From Fibrobacterota bacterium (GTDB lineage: Bacteria; Fibrobacterota; Chitinivibrionia; Chitinivibrionales; Chitinispirillaceae), in contig JAEWVR010000031.1 in assembly GCA_023459055.1 (NCBI GenBank), positions 186,001-250,000 of the forward strand: a stretch of DNA of 64,000 nucleotides. The letters run 5' to 3'. The number at the start of each line of letters is the position of its first letter. Positions within the stretch are counted from its first letter, which is position 1. The position numbers and the translations under genes were made by a program. Of the stretch, positions 36,988 through 46,881 are shown in pieces. The notes beneath the pieces were generated by a model that worked only from the letters and a program-made list of their open reading frames with translations, was not told the DNA's origin and did not search any database.

Positions 36988-39585
36988 TTATTTAATCAGC
37001 ATTCTGCAATATTCTGATGCTCCTTGTGTTTGCAAACGCATGATATACATCCCGGATGCAAAGGCTTTACTACGTGATGATATGTCCTTATTGACATTGA
37101 ACGCCATTCTCTTACCGCTGATATCACCATTGTAAAGTGACGCAACTATTCTTCCGGAAAGATCACAGATGGATAGTGTGACAGGACCGGATAAGCATCT
37201 TGAATAAAGCGTTGCCGCTACCCCTTTACCTGAGTATACAATAAACTCTGTACCGGTTGCTTGGTGTCCAGCCGGATTTCTGACAACAGGATTCTGGCCA
37301 TTCTCAATTATTAGAGAAATATTGTCCAGATACACCGTTCCTGCAGATCCAGTACCTTTTCCACCCATGTCAAACGAGAGACGTCCGGCCGCGTCACTGC
37401 TATCCGCTGTAAAGGTATAGGTATATGATGCAGCAGGTTTAGCAGTACCAAGTGTAATTGTTTTTGCAAGAGCACCTTTTGCAGCGTATACGTTCAATTC
37501 ATGCTCAACAAGTGCCCAGGCATCAAAAGACAGTGTGTATTTCTTTCCTTTGACATACGAGAGTGTATTCTGGAATATCTGGATATTCCAGGTTTCCGGC
37601 CCCCCATTCTGAATAACATACGTCAATACGCCATCAACTACGGTTGCCGTACCCTTTGATGATCCGTCTTCACTCCAGGTGTTAAGGCTCCAGTTTGCTG
37701 TGCCATTAGAAAAATCACCATTAGGAATAAGTTCCTGACTGCTGCTGAATTGTGCCTGAACCGATTTATTACTGTTCATGGTTATGGTTATTGTCTTATC
37801 AGTACCGGAGTCTGTTCCAACCCAGCCATCAAAACTCCACCCGCTGTCAGGAATAGCTGTTAATGTTACCTGTGATCCTTCTGTAAAGCGTGTTCCGTTA
37901 ACACTTTGAAGAATTTTTCCATTACCAAGTGTTGACGCATTTAGTGTGTAGGTCGTTTTTGTTAACAGATCAACCGAATTGTCAGTTGACAATATAAAAT
38001 GAAGTACTGCATAGCCTGGAACTGTATAACTGACATTATTATCAGTGATCGGATCGACATCGTTCAGACGACCGATTGCTGCACTGTCTTTTGTGAGCGC
38101 ATACACAATACCTGCTTTATAGTGCTTTGTTCCCTTGATCTGAAGGGTAACTTCTGATTCTGTACTCTTTTTGTTAATAAGCATGATATGAAGCAGTTTG
38201 CTGCTCTTTGAATCAACTGATGCATACACAGAATAATCTTCAACACTTGGTGATGATGCAGCAACACTCGTATCACCATACGTACTCAATTTTCCGTCAA
38301 AGTTCTGATACATCTGGAATGCCGGGGCAATAAAACCCTTGACTGCTTCATGATAATTCGCTACATAAATACCGTTACTTCCAAATACACCAAGCACGTC
38401 ACAAAGCGCCAGTGCTCCGGATATGTGTGCAGATCCGCCATAATTATACTCGGTGATTCCGAGCTTTGTTCCAGGGTACGATGTGTCAATTGACTTAATA
38501 AGACGCGGAATAAGGTTAATCGGTTTATTGCCGTTGGAGCTTGTAATCCAGCTTGTTTCCACATAAGTAGAATCCCAGAGAGAGCGTGCTGCCTGTAAAC
38601 GGGCCTGAATTGTTGACTCTGTCCCTGCAGTATCTTCACAAATGCGCTTATCCCCCTTTGCCTCCGGATACCAATGTACGGTGAGTACGTCAAGGAGACG
38701 CATTCCCGCTTCTGAAGATTTTTCCTTCATTTCACTCAGGTAAGCACTAATCGCCCAGTCGTATTTTGATTTATAATTGTCCCATCCGTTCGATTGATAG
38801 AAATTGAGGTACTCCATCCAGCCAAATGCTTCATAACCAAGAATTTCTGCTGATGGATCAACTGCCTTGACAGCTTTTGAAAGTGCTACGGATCTGCCAA
38901 TCACCGTGTCAACTGATAATGGTGTTGGGATGATACGTGCATGTGTTGAAGACCAGAGTCCCGGCTCATTGTCAAGACAATAACTTCTGACTCCACCTTC
39001 ATTAGCTTTGCCATATTTCTGTACCATAAAATTTACAAATTCATCGATATATACATTTTCATCAGAAACAGAAGGTGTTGACGCAAAAGCACTACCTTTC
39101 TGAAAAACTACTTTTTTCCAGCGTTCAGATGGAGCAACCTGAGCCTCAGTTACCGATCCACTATTATCTGCAACAACATACCCGGCAAGCGGGAGCTGAA
39201 TAGTTGCATATTCATTTAAATTTCTGCAGCGATCCATAAATGTGGTCATCGTTCCACCGGGAGTTGCTGCGGTTTTAACTGGATTATTAATCAAATGGTC
39301 ATCACTGTTATGAATCCAATCGCTTCCTGCATTTGAATAGTTATTCTCCCAATTGTACGCGGTTAACCTGTTTCCTCCAATACGCTCTGCTTTCAGATTT
39401 GCAGATAGAAGATATGAATTGACATTATCCTTTGTAAGAACAACGGAATTCACACCGTAGATTGCCGGACTTATAGAACGTTTTGCTGAATCCGGATTGA
39501 TCTCAAATAAAGCCTGAGAGAATAATGGCACAGTAGATAGAGCGATACCAAGAAAAGAAAGAAAACTGATAAAAGTTCGATTCAC
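36988..39585 (-). CDS. Secreted GH44 family endoglucanase/xyloglucanase with CBM and sorting domain
   Basis: An 865-residue polysaccharide hydrolase. After a Sec signal (1-24) comes a GH44 catalytic region (about 25-540). The acid/base is expected at Glu 207 in CLDNEPGLW and the nucleophile at Glu 379 in GITEYNYGG; the 172-residue spacing is as expected for the family. About 560-620 is a divergent InlB-type B-repeat (GSQVTLTAIPDSGWSFDGW). About 625-770 is a CBM4/9-like carbohydrate-binding module (LIPNGDFSNGTANWSLNTW). The last 85 residues (VTLSICDLSGRIVASLYNG, ASGMYIMRLQT) are a type IX-style sorting domain. It should act outside the cell on beta-glucan or xyloglucan. GGAGG precedes the ATG. 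Confidence 0.9.
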   Translation of the reverse strand: MNRTFISFLSFLGIALSTVPLFSQALFEINPDSAKRSISPAIYGVNSVVLTKDNVNSYLLSANLKAERIGGNRLTAYNWENNYSNAGSDWIHNSDDHLINNPVKTAATPGGTMTTFMDRCRNLNEYATIQLPLAGYVVADNSGSVTEAQVAPSERWKKVVFQKGSAFASTPSVSDENVYIDEFVNFMVQKYGKANEGGVRSYCLDNEPGLWSSTHARIIPTPLSVDTVIGRSVALSKAVKAVDPSAEILGYEAFGWMEYLNFYQSNGWDNYKSKYDWAISAYLSEMKEKSSEAGMRLLDVLTVHWYPEAKGDKRICEDTAGTESTIQARLQAARSLWDSTYVETSWITSSNGNKPINLIPRLIKSIDTSYPGTKLGITEYNYGGSAHISGALALCDVLGVFGSNGIYVANYHEAVKGFIAPAFQMYQNFDGKLSTYGDTSVAASSPSVEDYSVYASVDSKSSKLLHIMLINKKSTESEVTLQIKGTKHYKAGIVYALTKDSAAIGRLNDVDPITDNNVSYTVPGYAVLHFILSTDNSVDLLTKTTYTLNASTLGNGKILQSVNGTRFTEGSQVTLTAIPDSGWSFDGWVGTDSGTDKTITITMNSNKSVQAQFSSSQELIPNGDFSNGTANWSLNTWSEDGSSKGTATVVDGVLTYVIQNGGPETWNIQIFQNTLSYVKGKKYTLSFDAWALVEHELNVYAAKGALAKTITLGTAKPAASYTYTFTADSSDAAGRLSFDMGGKGTGSAGTVYLDNISLIIENGQNPVVRNPAGHQATGTEFIVYSGKGVAATLYSRCLSGPVTLSICDLSGRIVASLYNGDISGKRMAFNVNKDISSRSKAFASGMYIMRLQTQGASEYCRMLIK

Positions 39586-39870
39586 AAAACACCTCCAGAA
39601 GTTGTATATATAATTAAACTAAACGTAATTGATTAGTTTTCAGCCAAAACAACAACAACACTATTGATGATCATTATTTTGGCAACATAAACATAGGCAT
39701 TAATTTATAATATAAGGTTTATTCAGGCGCTATACAACTTTTTTCATCTTTTATTGGCAACACAATACATATCTTTGTATAATTATTGACTATCATTTCT
39801 ATGTACACATTTTTTACACGATTGTACAATAAAAGAAATTCTTATGGTATTTGCAACTGGAGGACCCTTA

Positions 39871-41457
39871 ATGCTTAAATTCTTACAAACCAGCATCCGT
39901 AATAAAATACTGGCTATTCCACTTGTCATAATCGTATCAATCAGTGTACTTGCAATTTTATATTTCCCTTCAAATAAAGCATCGGAATCCAAGCAAACAT
40001 TATCTGAAGAAATTGATATTGTTGCAGACCTGCTGTCATACGGGTTTGGTGTTGCATTGGATGCCGGCGATTTCAAAGCCATGAATACGGCCCATGAAAC
40101 GCTTAAAGAGAAAAAACAGATATCTTATGTGATAATTTTTGATGACAATAATAAAGTAATTAATTCATACAATCCGCATGACTTTAAAATTGATTTAAAT
40201 CGCAGCAGTTTCAGCGATAAAATCCTTATGAGCAGAGACTTCATTGAAAAAGCTAAACCAATCAAGACAGCAGCAGCAACATATGGTACTGTTGTCGTTG
40301 GAATATCGTTGCAACCTGTCAAAGAAAAAGTATCATCAATCATTACATCCACACTGCTGGTTTCACTGGTATTCCTTATTCTATTTATCACCATGGCATT
40401 ACTAGTCAGCAATCGCATTATTCAACCTATAAAAGCGGTCATGGAGACACTCAGATCTCTAAGCAGTGGTGACCTCACTCACAAGTGCAAAGTTACTTCG
40501 ATTGACGAAACAGGACACATTGCTGCTGCAGTTAATCAAACTATCGATTCATTCACTGAAATCATACGCAATATAAAATCATATTCCGGTGTATTGACTG
40601 TTGAATCCGGACACCTGTCTGAAAAATCATCAGTTATATCCGATAACAGTTCTTCAATTGTCGCAAAAACCGGCCAGACAACGCAATCAGTAAAAGATTC
40701 GGATGACAGTGTATCTGCAATTTCTGATACTGCAGGTCAAATGTCATCGAATATCAATACCGTTGCATCATCAATTGAGGAAATGAGCTCGTCGCTCAAT
40801 GAAGTCGCGCGAAATTGTCAGAAAGAATCACAAATCGCATCAGAAGCAAATACTCAATCAAAGTTAACCCGTCAACTGATGGATAAACTCGACCTGTCAG
40901 CCAGGGAGATCAGCAAAATTGTAGACGCCATCAACGCCGTTGCGAAAAAGACCAACCTCCTTGCGCTCAATGCCACTATTGAAGCAGCGTCAGCAGGCGA
41001 GGCAGGAAAAGGTTTTGCTGTTGTTGCATCAGAAGTTAAAGACCTGGCATACCAGACAGCAAATGCCACGGGTCAAATTAAGAAGTTAGTTAACGAAATG
41101 CAAAACAATACAGATAATGCTGTCGATGCAATCGCTAAAATCGACGGTATAATCGGCGATGTAAATATCATCAGCCAGACAATTGTCAGTGCAGTTGAAG
41201 AACAAAGTGCAACAATACACGAAATTTCCAAAAACATGACAGATGTAAATTCATCAGCGCACTCAATTGCTTCGAATGTCAATACATCGGCACATGGAAT
41301 CAAACAAATTATGACACTAATCGTTGATGTCGATTCCAGCCTCAAAGAGACAACTTCGAGCGTATCTGTTATCAAAGGCAGCGCAGATCAGCTTGCAAAA
41401 ATTGTTGAAGGCTTAAATAATATTATTATGAAATTTAAGTTATCAGAAAAAGCATAA
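39871..41457 (+). CDS. Methyl-accepting chemotaxis protein
   Basis: A 528-residue transmembrane chemoreceptor. A first membrane helix (about 12-30) and a second (about 153-174) bound a 120-residue sensor domain; a HAMP domain (about 175-230) and a long coiled-coil signalling domain follow. The conserved tip around KKTNLLALNATIEAASAGE and GKGFAVVASEVKDLA (about 350-385) is clear, so coupling to CheA and CheW is expected. The frame starts nine residues earlier, but GGAGG seven bases before the ATG at 39871 marks the start. No other chemotaxis genes are in the window; the ligand is unknown. Confidence 0.94.
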   Translation: MLKFLQTSIRNKILAIPLVIIVSISVLAILYFPSNKASESKQTLSEEIDIVADLLSYGFGVALDAGDFKAMNTAHETLKEKKQISYVIIFDDNNKVINSYNPHDFKIDLNRSSFSDKILMSRDFIEKAKPIKTAAATYGTVVVGISLQPVKEKVSSIITSTLLVSLVFLILFITMALLVSNRIIQPIKAVMETLRSLSSGDLTHKCKVTSIDETGHIAAAVNQTIDSFTEIIRNIKSYSGVLTVESGHLSEKSSVISDNSSSIVAKTGQTTQSVKDSDDSVSAISDTAGQMSSNINTVASSIEEMSSSLNEVARNCQKESQIASEANTQSKLTRQLMDKLDLSAREISKIVDAINAVAKKTNLLALNATIEAASAGEAGKGFAVVASEVKDLAYQTANATGQIKKLVNEMQNNTDNAVDAIAKIDGIIGDVNIISQTIVSAVEEQSATIHEISKNMTDVNSSAHSIASNVNTSAHGIKQIMTLIVDVDSSLKETTSSVSVIKGSADQLAKIVEGLNNIIMKFKLSEKA

Positions 41458-41524
41458 ACGCAACTATCATTGTACTTATCAGTGTGTCAAATCAGTCACG
41501 CAACTAAGAACAATAACCGGTAGA

Positions 41525-42547
41525 TTACTTTTCCCCAATAAATTCTGATACTTTTGCAAATATTTCTGCAACACGATGATCATAGGTGTGCATTGATATA
41601 ACCTTTTCGTATCCCCGTTCAATGATCGCTTTACGTTCCTGGTCATGTTTTAAATAGTAGCGGATCAATTCATACAACTCATTTGAATTATGAAACATGA
41701 CAATCTCCTTTTTATCTCCTGATGTTATAAAATACTCGGAAACAATATCCTTTGCACTTGTTATACAGAAACATTTGCATGCAAGTGTATCAAATGTTCT
41801 CTGTGTAAATCCGTTTCGTATTACCATCCTGTTAATATCAACATTAATAACACTTGCGTTGTACAACTGACGCAATCCACTGTAATAACCGACTTTAATG
41901 ACTCGCTTTGGATCTACCGCCAGTTTCCACCCGGCATCGCCCACAACAGTAAACCCTGTGAATGTATTTACAAGACCGGTCACGATCTTCTTTCTGTAAA
42001 GATACCCGATAAAATGTTTCGCAAGAAACACTGCTTTATCAAAAGACAATTCGCACGACAACTCAGTTTTTTTCAGGTAGGAGGCAAGCTCACTTTCAAT
42101 ATCAATCTTGTTATTCTTGTTAAAAAGGTGTATCAGGGACGCCAGAAAATCGGTCATTGGTATAATCAGATCATCTGCACCAATGAGCAGCTCATCCATT
42201 TGCTGCACATAAGAATTACCCACAAACACAGATTCATACGCAACAGGACTATCACAGGGAAAAAAAACTGATGGATCAGTGCCCAGCGGCAGAAAGTATG
42301 CATGATAGCCTGATTCAATCATACGCGGGAGGTAATCTTTATCCGAAACGAAATCAATTCGAAGTTCTGACGGGATAAATTTTTTAGTAAGTATCAATTC
42401 CTCATAGAAGGGATCATCAACAAACCAGTTGATATGAATAATGGAATGTTTTTCAAGAAATGTTTTCAAAATCCCCTTGGTATCAACACCCCATTCATTT
42501 ACAGTAAAGAGTATGCGGCAGTGATGTTCGAGAAGGAGCTTACACAA
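41525..42547 (-). CDS. CgeB-like glycosyltransferase-type protein, 5' end unclear
   Basis: The 340 residues downstream of a TTG at 42547 contain FTVNEWGVDTKG near 14, INWFVDDPFYEEL near 39, FLPLGTDPSVFF near 84 and the C-terminal block YNASVINVDINRMVIRNGFTQRTFDTLAC near 228-256 and HTYDHRVAEIF near 322. This is the pattern of DUF3880/CgeB glycosyl-transferase-like proteins of spore-coat or surface polysaccharide. The coding-looking frame runs on upstream for another 52 codons to a stop just beyond 42703, without ATG, GTG or TTG before 42547. The likely true N-terminus (GFLIQPETINALRRLP) is therefore left without a normal start; see the findings. Confidence 0.72.
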   Translation of the reverse strand: MCKLLLEHHCRILFTVNEWGVDTKGILKTFLEKHSIIHINWFVDDPFYEELILTKKFIPSELRIDFVSDKDYLPRMIESGYHAYFLPLGTDPSVFFPCDSPVAYESVFVGNSYVQQMDELLIGADDLIIPMTDFLASLIHLFNKNNKIDIESELASYLKKTELSCELSFDKAVFLAKHFIGYLYRKKIVTGLVNTFTGFTVVGDAGWKLAVDPKRVIKVGYYSGLRQLYNASVINVDINRMVIRNGFTQRTFDTLACKCFCITSAKDIVSEYFITSGDKKEIVMFHNSNELYELIRYYLKHDQERKAIIERGYEKVISMHTYDHRVAEIFAKVSEFIGEK

Positions 42548-42812
42548 ATACTCAATTTGTACATGATCAGGATGCGATGTAATATCAACGCTGACAATCT
42601 GTAAATTCGGTAGCCTGCGTAACGCATTGATTGTTTCGGGTTGTATAAGAAACCCCTGGTTAAGAAAAATAAGTGTGATAACACCTCTCCATTTTGAAGA
42701 TTTTCAATTTTGTGTTGATAATCATTATCTTACATTTAAGGACACATAATTGTAAAGTGAGATCACCAGAGAACAGAATCGTGCAAAAAATATAGTTTAT
42801 TTAAAAAATTCT

Positions 42813-42841
42813 TTGACATGAGTTCAAAAAGCAGCTATTTT
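42813..42841 (+). promoter_or_regulatory. Sigma-70-type promoter for the aminotransferase-HAD operon
   Basis: TTGACA (42813-42818) and TATTTT (42836-42841) are separated by 17 bases. Transcription should start near 42848, giving a leader of about 108 bases before the aminotransferase start at 42956. Confidence 0.7.
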
Positions 42842-42885
42842 TAACTGGTTTTACCGAAAGACAGGTTTAAACCGGAAAAAGTACC

Positions 42886-42925
42886 AGCCAAAAGATTCCC
42901 TCATGAGTCTTTTGGCTATTTTTAT
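42886..42925 (+). promoter_or_regulatory. Leader hairpin with T-tract: candidate attenuator
   Basis: AGCCAAAAGA (42886-42895) and TCTTTTGGCT (42908-42917) form a perfect 10-base stem followed by ATTTTTAT, inside the predicted leader and 30 bases before the aminotransferase start. CTGGT (42845-42849) can pair with ACCAG (42883-42887), whose last two bases belong to the terminator stem, so the two structures may exclude each other in part. Confidence 0.6.
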
Positions 42926-42955
42926 GACCAAACCAAGAGGAGCCAGGAGCTTTTT

Positions 42956-44260
42956 ATGAACTACAATCCGCAAGCGGTTGAATTAAACGATGCGATCCAA
43001 TCTGTCAATCCACATGTTTTTAACATGCTCTCAGACAAAGGAAAAGCTATCTTCTTTCCCAAAAAAGGAATACTTTCACAATCTGCGGAGGCTAAAGGCT
43101 CTAAAATCAACGGTACTATCGGGACTGCACTTGAGGATAATGGAAATCCCATGGTGCTTGAATCATTAGGAGCACAGCTCAATCTAACAGACAAGGATGC
43201 ATTCAACTACGCACCCAGTCCTGGTCGTCCGGATTTCAGAAAAACCTGGAATGACATGATGACAAAAAAGAATCCGTCGTTGAAAGGTAAAGCGTTCAGT
43301 CAGCCGGTAGTTACAAGCGCACTAACGCATGGCTTATCAATGGCTGGATACCTTTTTATCAATGAAGGTGATGAGGTTATTTCACCGGATCTTTACTGGG
43401 AAAATTATGATCTTATTTTCGGCAATGCATATGGTGGTACACTTAAACTGTTTCCAGCATTTGTTAACAATTCATCATTCAATCTTGATGGGCTTAAAAA
43501 TGCAATTGACGGGTCAAAAGGTAAAAAAGTAATTGTTATCCTCAATTTCCCGAACAATCCGACCGGGTATACAATCACCAATGATGAAGCTATTGCAATA
43601 AAGAACCTGCTTGTAGCTGCAGCTAATGGCGGTAAAGAGATTGTAGTCATTATTGATGATGCTTATTTTGGTCTTGTTTACGAAAATGGAATTTTGACTG
43701 AATCTATTTTCGGTTACCTTGCAGATGCGCATGAAAGCATTCTTGCGCTCAAGCTTGATGGTCCTACAAAGGAAGATTACGTCTGGGGTTTCAGGGTCGG
43801 TTTTGCAACATTCGGCTGCGCAAAAAACTCACCGGTTTTATATGGTGCACTTGAATCCAAACTTGGCGGGGCGATCCGCGGTAATATCTCGAATGCATCA
43901 AACCTTGGCCAGACACTGCTCAATAACGCATATCTGCATTCTGGATACGATAAAGAAAAAATAGAAAAATTCGAGATACTCAAGCGCAGATATTCAAAAA
44001 TAAAAGAAATTTTTAAGGCACATCCGCACTACGCAGAATTTTTCAAAGCAGTACCATTCAATAGCGGATATTTCATGTGTGTAAGAATTAACAGTGGCAA
44101 TGCGGAAGCTGTCAGAAAAACACTCATTGAAAAATACAGTACTGGAACGATAGCATTTAATGATGTTATCCGTGTTGCTTTTTCGTCAGTACCGATTGAC
44201 CTGCTGGAAAAAATGTTTGATAATATTTATCTGGCAGCAAAAGAATGTGCAGGTAAATAA
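42956..44260 (+). CDS. PLP-dependent class I/II aminotransferase
   Basis: A 434-residue fold type I PLP enzyme. Landmarks are YAPSPGRPDFRKTW near 80, the LNFPNNPTGYT block near 198, the IIDDAYFGLVYE block near 231 with the cofactor Asp and Tyr, and a lysine in KLDGPTKEDYVWGFRVGF near 265-282 as the PLP-bound residue. The insertion DGPTKEDYVWG is unlike the common SFSK form, so it belongs to a less common subgroup; the substrate is not known. AGGAGC stands five bases before the ATG. It is preceded by a promoter and a hairpin leader and followed by a HAD phosphatase gene three bases later, so the two are probably cotranscribed. Confidence 0.85.
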   Translation: MNYNPQAVELNDAIQSVNPHVFNMLSDKGKAIFFPKKGILSQSAEAKGSKINGTIGTALEDNGNPMVLESLGAQLNLTDKDAFNYAPSPGRPDFRKTWNDMMTKKNPSLKGKAFSQPVVTSALTHGLSMAGYLFINEGDEVISPDLYWENYDLIFGNAYGGTLKLFPAFVNNSSFNLDGLKNAIDGSKGKKVIVILNFPNNPTGYTITNDEAIAIKNLLVAAANGGKEIVVIIDDAYFGLVYENGILTESIFGYLADAHESILALKLDGPTKEDYVWGFRVGFATFGCAKNSPVLYGALESKLGGAIRGNISNASNLGQTLLNNAYLHSGYDKEKIEKFEILKRRYSKIKEIFKAHPHYAEFFKAVPFNSGYFMCVRINSGNAEAVRKTLIEKYSTGTIAFNDVIRVAFSSVPIDLLEKMFDNIYLAAKECAGK

Positions 44261-44263
44261 GCA

Positions 44264-44938
44264 ATGTTTCCTGAGCTTGACAAAGTTAAGGGAATCATTT
44301 TTGATCTTGACGGAACGCTGTACCGGATGCGCTGGTACATGCGCCCGTTTTTAACAATAATGTTGTTTCCAAATATGATGCGCCTTCCAAGATTTCTTAA
44401 AATCAGGGGAAGATATGCAGGCGTTGATTTGGAATCACCAGCCGCACTCTATCAGGAAGTTGTGAAGCAGCTCGCACCTATCGAAAAAAAATCAGAAGAA
44501 ACGCTTTTACGCTGGATTGACAAACACTTTTACAAGGCATTTGTCGATGTTATGATTTTTCTAAGAAATTCCCGTCCGCACGTAAATAAAACGCTTCAAA
44601 TACTCAAACAGCATGGGTTTAAACTTGCGGTGTTATCTGATTATGACCGGATTCCGGAACGCCTTGACAACCTTAAGATTGACAAAAGTGTTTTTACCAT
44701 AATGACATCATCGGAATCATTCGGAGCCCTAAAACCATCACCAGTACCCTTCAAAAAAATAGCTGCAAAATGGAATCTCGATCCCTCCGAAGTTCTTGTC
44801 ATAGGAGACCGTGACGACACCGATGGTGAAGGGGCGCGGCGTGCCGGAATGAAATTCATTCATATTGTCGAAAAACCAATCAATTCAGATAAAAATAAAA
44901 TGTCCTGGATAGATGCGATAAAGTATCTTTCTCACTGA
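44264..44938 (+). CDS. HAD-family phosphatase
   Basis: A 224-residue haloacid-dehalogenase-type hydrolase. Motif I is FDLDGTLY (13-20, with Asp 14 as nucleophile and Asp 16 as acid/base), motif II VLSDYDR near 125, motif III Lys in GALKPSPVPF near 150 and motif IV VIGDRDDTDGEGARRAG near 178. The cap segment between motifs I and II is helical (subfamily IA). It follows the aminotransferase gene by three bases. A phosphorylated small molecule is the likely substrate but which one is not shown. Confidence 0.88.
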   Translation: MFPELDKVKGIIFDLDGTLYRMRWYMRPFLTIMLFPNMMRLPRFLKIRGRYAGVDLESPAALYQEVVKQLAPIEKKSEETLLRWIDKHFYKAFVDVMIFLRNSRPHVNKTLQILKQHGFKLAVLSDYDRIPERLDNLKIDKSVFTIMTSSESFGALKPSPVPFKKIAAKWNLDPSEVLVIGDRDDTDGEGARRAGMKFIHIVEKPINSDKNKMSWIDAIKYLSH

Positions 44939-45140
44939 TCTGGTGATTTATCAGCTACGACACGCTGAACTATCACTTGAATCGTATCGGATAAATCATT
45001 CTGTTAAAGTTCAGGATCAGGTTGATAACAGTATAGCTATTTATGAAATACTATCTGATATGTTGCTCCTTCATGATCAATATTTTACAGTATAAAAATT
45101 GCACAGTACTTTTATTGTAAATCGTAAGACAAGAGACTCT

Positions 45141-46070
45141 ATGAAAAAATTATATGTTTTTTTTATTTTCTGGATGTATATGACACACTCATTATTTGCA
45201 CGAGAGTCTATCAGCTATGAAAACTACCGGACATCAGGCGGTATTTCATACGTAAAATTATCTGATGGTATCACAAACTATGAACTTACCGGACCAAAGG
45301 ACGCAGAACATACTGTAGTCCTGATTCATGGTGGCACAATACCGTTATGTATCTGGGAGCCTCAAATGGATACGCTTCACAATGCGGGATTAAGAGTGTT
45401 ACGGTATGATCAATATGGTAGAGGCTTTTCATCCAGACCGCTAACAGTGTATGACCGCGAACTCTTTTGTCGTCAGCTAAAGGAACTGCTTGACAGTTTA
45501 AACATTACCGTACCTGTTGACATAATCGGCCCAAGCTTCGGAGGTGCGATTAGCGTTACATTTGCCAGCAAATATCCATCGAGAGTAAAATCGCTGCTTT
45601 TAATATCACCAGCACTTAATGTGATCGGATCAGATTCACCGCTTGCGGGGCCATTTAAAATATTGCGTAACAAAATTTTTGGAACAGCGGCATATAAACT
45701 CCTGATAAAGAGAAAATTGATCAAGCGGGCATTGGTGATGTTGCCCGGAGTCAATGATGCACCTTGTGCAGCAACATTTACAAATCAGTTTAAATGTATT
45801 GGTACAGACAGATCACTGCTATCAATGTTTAGAAGCAATGCGTTTGGTGATTACCATGATGAAACAAAAGCAACTGGCGCATTGATTAAAAAGGTTCTTC
45901 TTTTAAGGGGTGAAAATGATAAAGAGATAACTCCGAAGATGGTTGAAACTGTCAGAAAAGAATTGCCCGATTGTAAATTTATTGAATTAAAAAACAGCGG
46001 ACACTCTCCGGGAACGACCACCACGCAGATACTTAATGGAATTATGGTAGATTTTATTGCATCTCATTAG
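45141..46070 (+). CDS. Secreted alpha/beta hydrolase
   Basis: A 309-residue alpha/beta-hydrolase with a Sec signal (about 1-20). The oxyanion segment LIHGGTIPL (61-69), nucleophile Ser 132 in GPSFGG, an acidic residue in LRGENDKEI near 255 and His in KNSGHSPG near 290 form the expected triad and hole. Substrate and precise class (esterase, lipase, hydrolase of quinolines or similar) cannot be told. The frame begins 14 residues earlier, but the signal peptide fits best with the ATG at 45141. It probably is a single gene. Confidence 0.83.
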   Translation: MKKLYVFFIFWMYMTHSLFARESISYENYRTSGGISYVKLSDGITNYELTGPKDAEHTVVLIHGGTIPLCIWEPQMDTLHNAGLRVLRYDQYGRGFSSRPLTVYDRELFCRQLKELLDSLNITVPVDIIGPSFGGAISVTFASKYPSRVKSLLLISPALNVIGSDSPLAGPFKILRNKIFGTAAYKLLIKRKLIKRALVMLPGVNDAPCAATFTNQFKCIGTDRSLLSMFRSNAFGDYHDETKATGALIKKVLLLRGENDKEITPKMVETVRKELPDCKFIELKNSGHSPGTTTTQILNGIMVDFIASH

Positions 46071-46204
46071 AAACTGTTAAAAACTATATAAAATCACAGT
46101 AATGAGGTAATAACGTACCAATCAGTGCAAATCAGCCCTTAGCCACTCACTTTTTTATTTTACAGCAGGTAACGTAAGTACATAATGTAATAAAAAGTAA
46201 GGAG

Positions 46205-46423
46205 CTATTTTGCAGCCTGCTGGATAATCCAGTTAAGGGCCATAATAAGTCTGTAAACAACCGCGATGCCCGATAAAACAAGACCATAAAGCATTGCGAC
46301 AATAAAATTTCGATTTTTAAATATTTCAGATAGCTTATTTTTATTTTTGAAGAGCAGCAATGCTCCTGCAATTAAAGCTGATACTTTTACAACTATCCCA
46401 AATATCCCTGACTTCTTTTTCAT
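46205..46423 (-). CDS. Possible small membrane protein
   Basis: A 72-residue frame with two hydrophobic segments (IFGIVVKVSALIAGALLLF and FIVAMLYGLVLSGIAVVY) and a basic middle. The ATG at 46423 (MKKKSG) gives a sensible small two-helix protein; the frame extends to 46507. No clear ribosome binding site is seen for either start. It is not recognised and may be spurious. Confidence 0.4.
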   Translation of the reverse strand: MKKKSGIFGIVVKVSALIAGALLLFKNKNKLSEIFKNRNFIVAMLYGLVLSGIAVVYRLIMALNWIIQQAAK

Positions 46424-46881
46424 AAACGGAATCACTTTCGTTAACACCAGCAAAGAGTAAACACCCGATTGTAACAGGTTACAAAGAAAATAACATTTCT
46501 CAATCATAATTGCAAAATCATCAGTTGTTTTGCACTATTTCTCTTTATTCACACCAATTCAAAAGGTATTTTAACCATTATAAAGTATTAGTCTAGTGCT
46601 ATTCATTTTTTAAAAGTATTAAAATATGTAACTCGATTTGATTTTTTTGCAACCATTTCTACGCTAATCGTTCACTGCGTTATGATGGCTTGGGTGACTT
46701 GTTGCTCTCAGGTATTAAGTTATTGATCCTTCAAATAGTATTTTTATCAGATTGCACCACTTAGTACCTATTTGATTTTGAAAAGGGCATCGGAAAAACT
46801 ATTTTATGCTCCAGATAGCATTCTTTTAAATGGATATAGATCTCTCATTTTTTTCATTTTACACATATATTAATTAGTATA
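46424..46881. other. Gene-free stretch before the kinase gene
   Basis: AT-rich DNA without convincing coding potential on either strand. The only notable feature is TATAAT at 46878-46883, which overlaps the first ATG of the kinase gene; if it is a -10 box, transcription would start near 46890 and the RNA would begin only a few bases before the in-frame ATG at 46894. There is no good -35 box, so this remains a weak guess. Confidence 0.35.
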
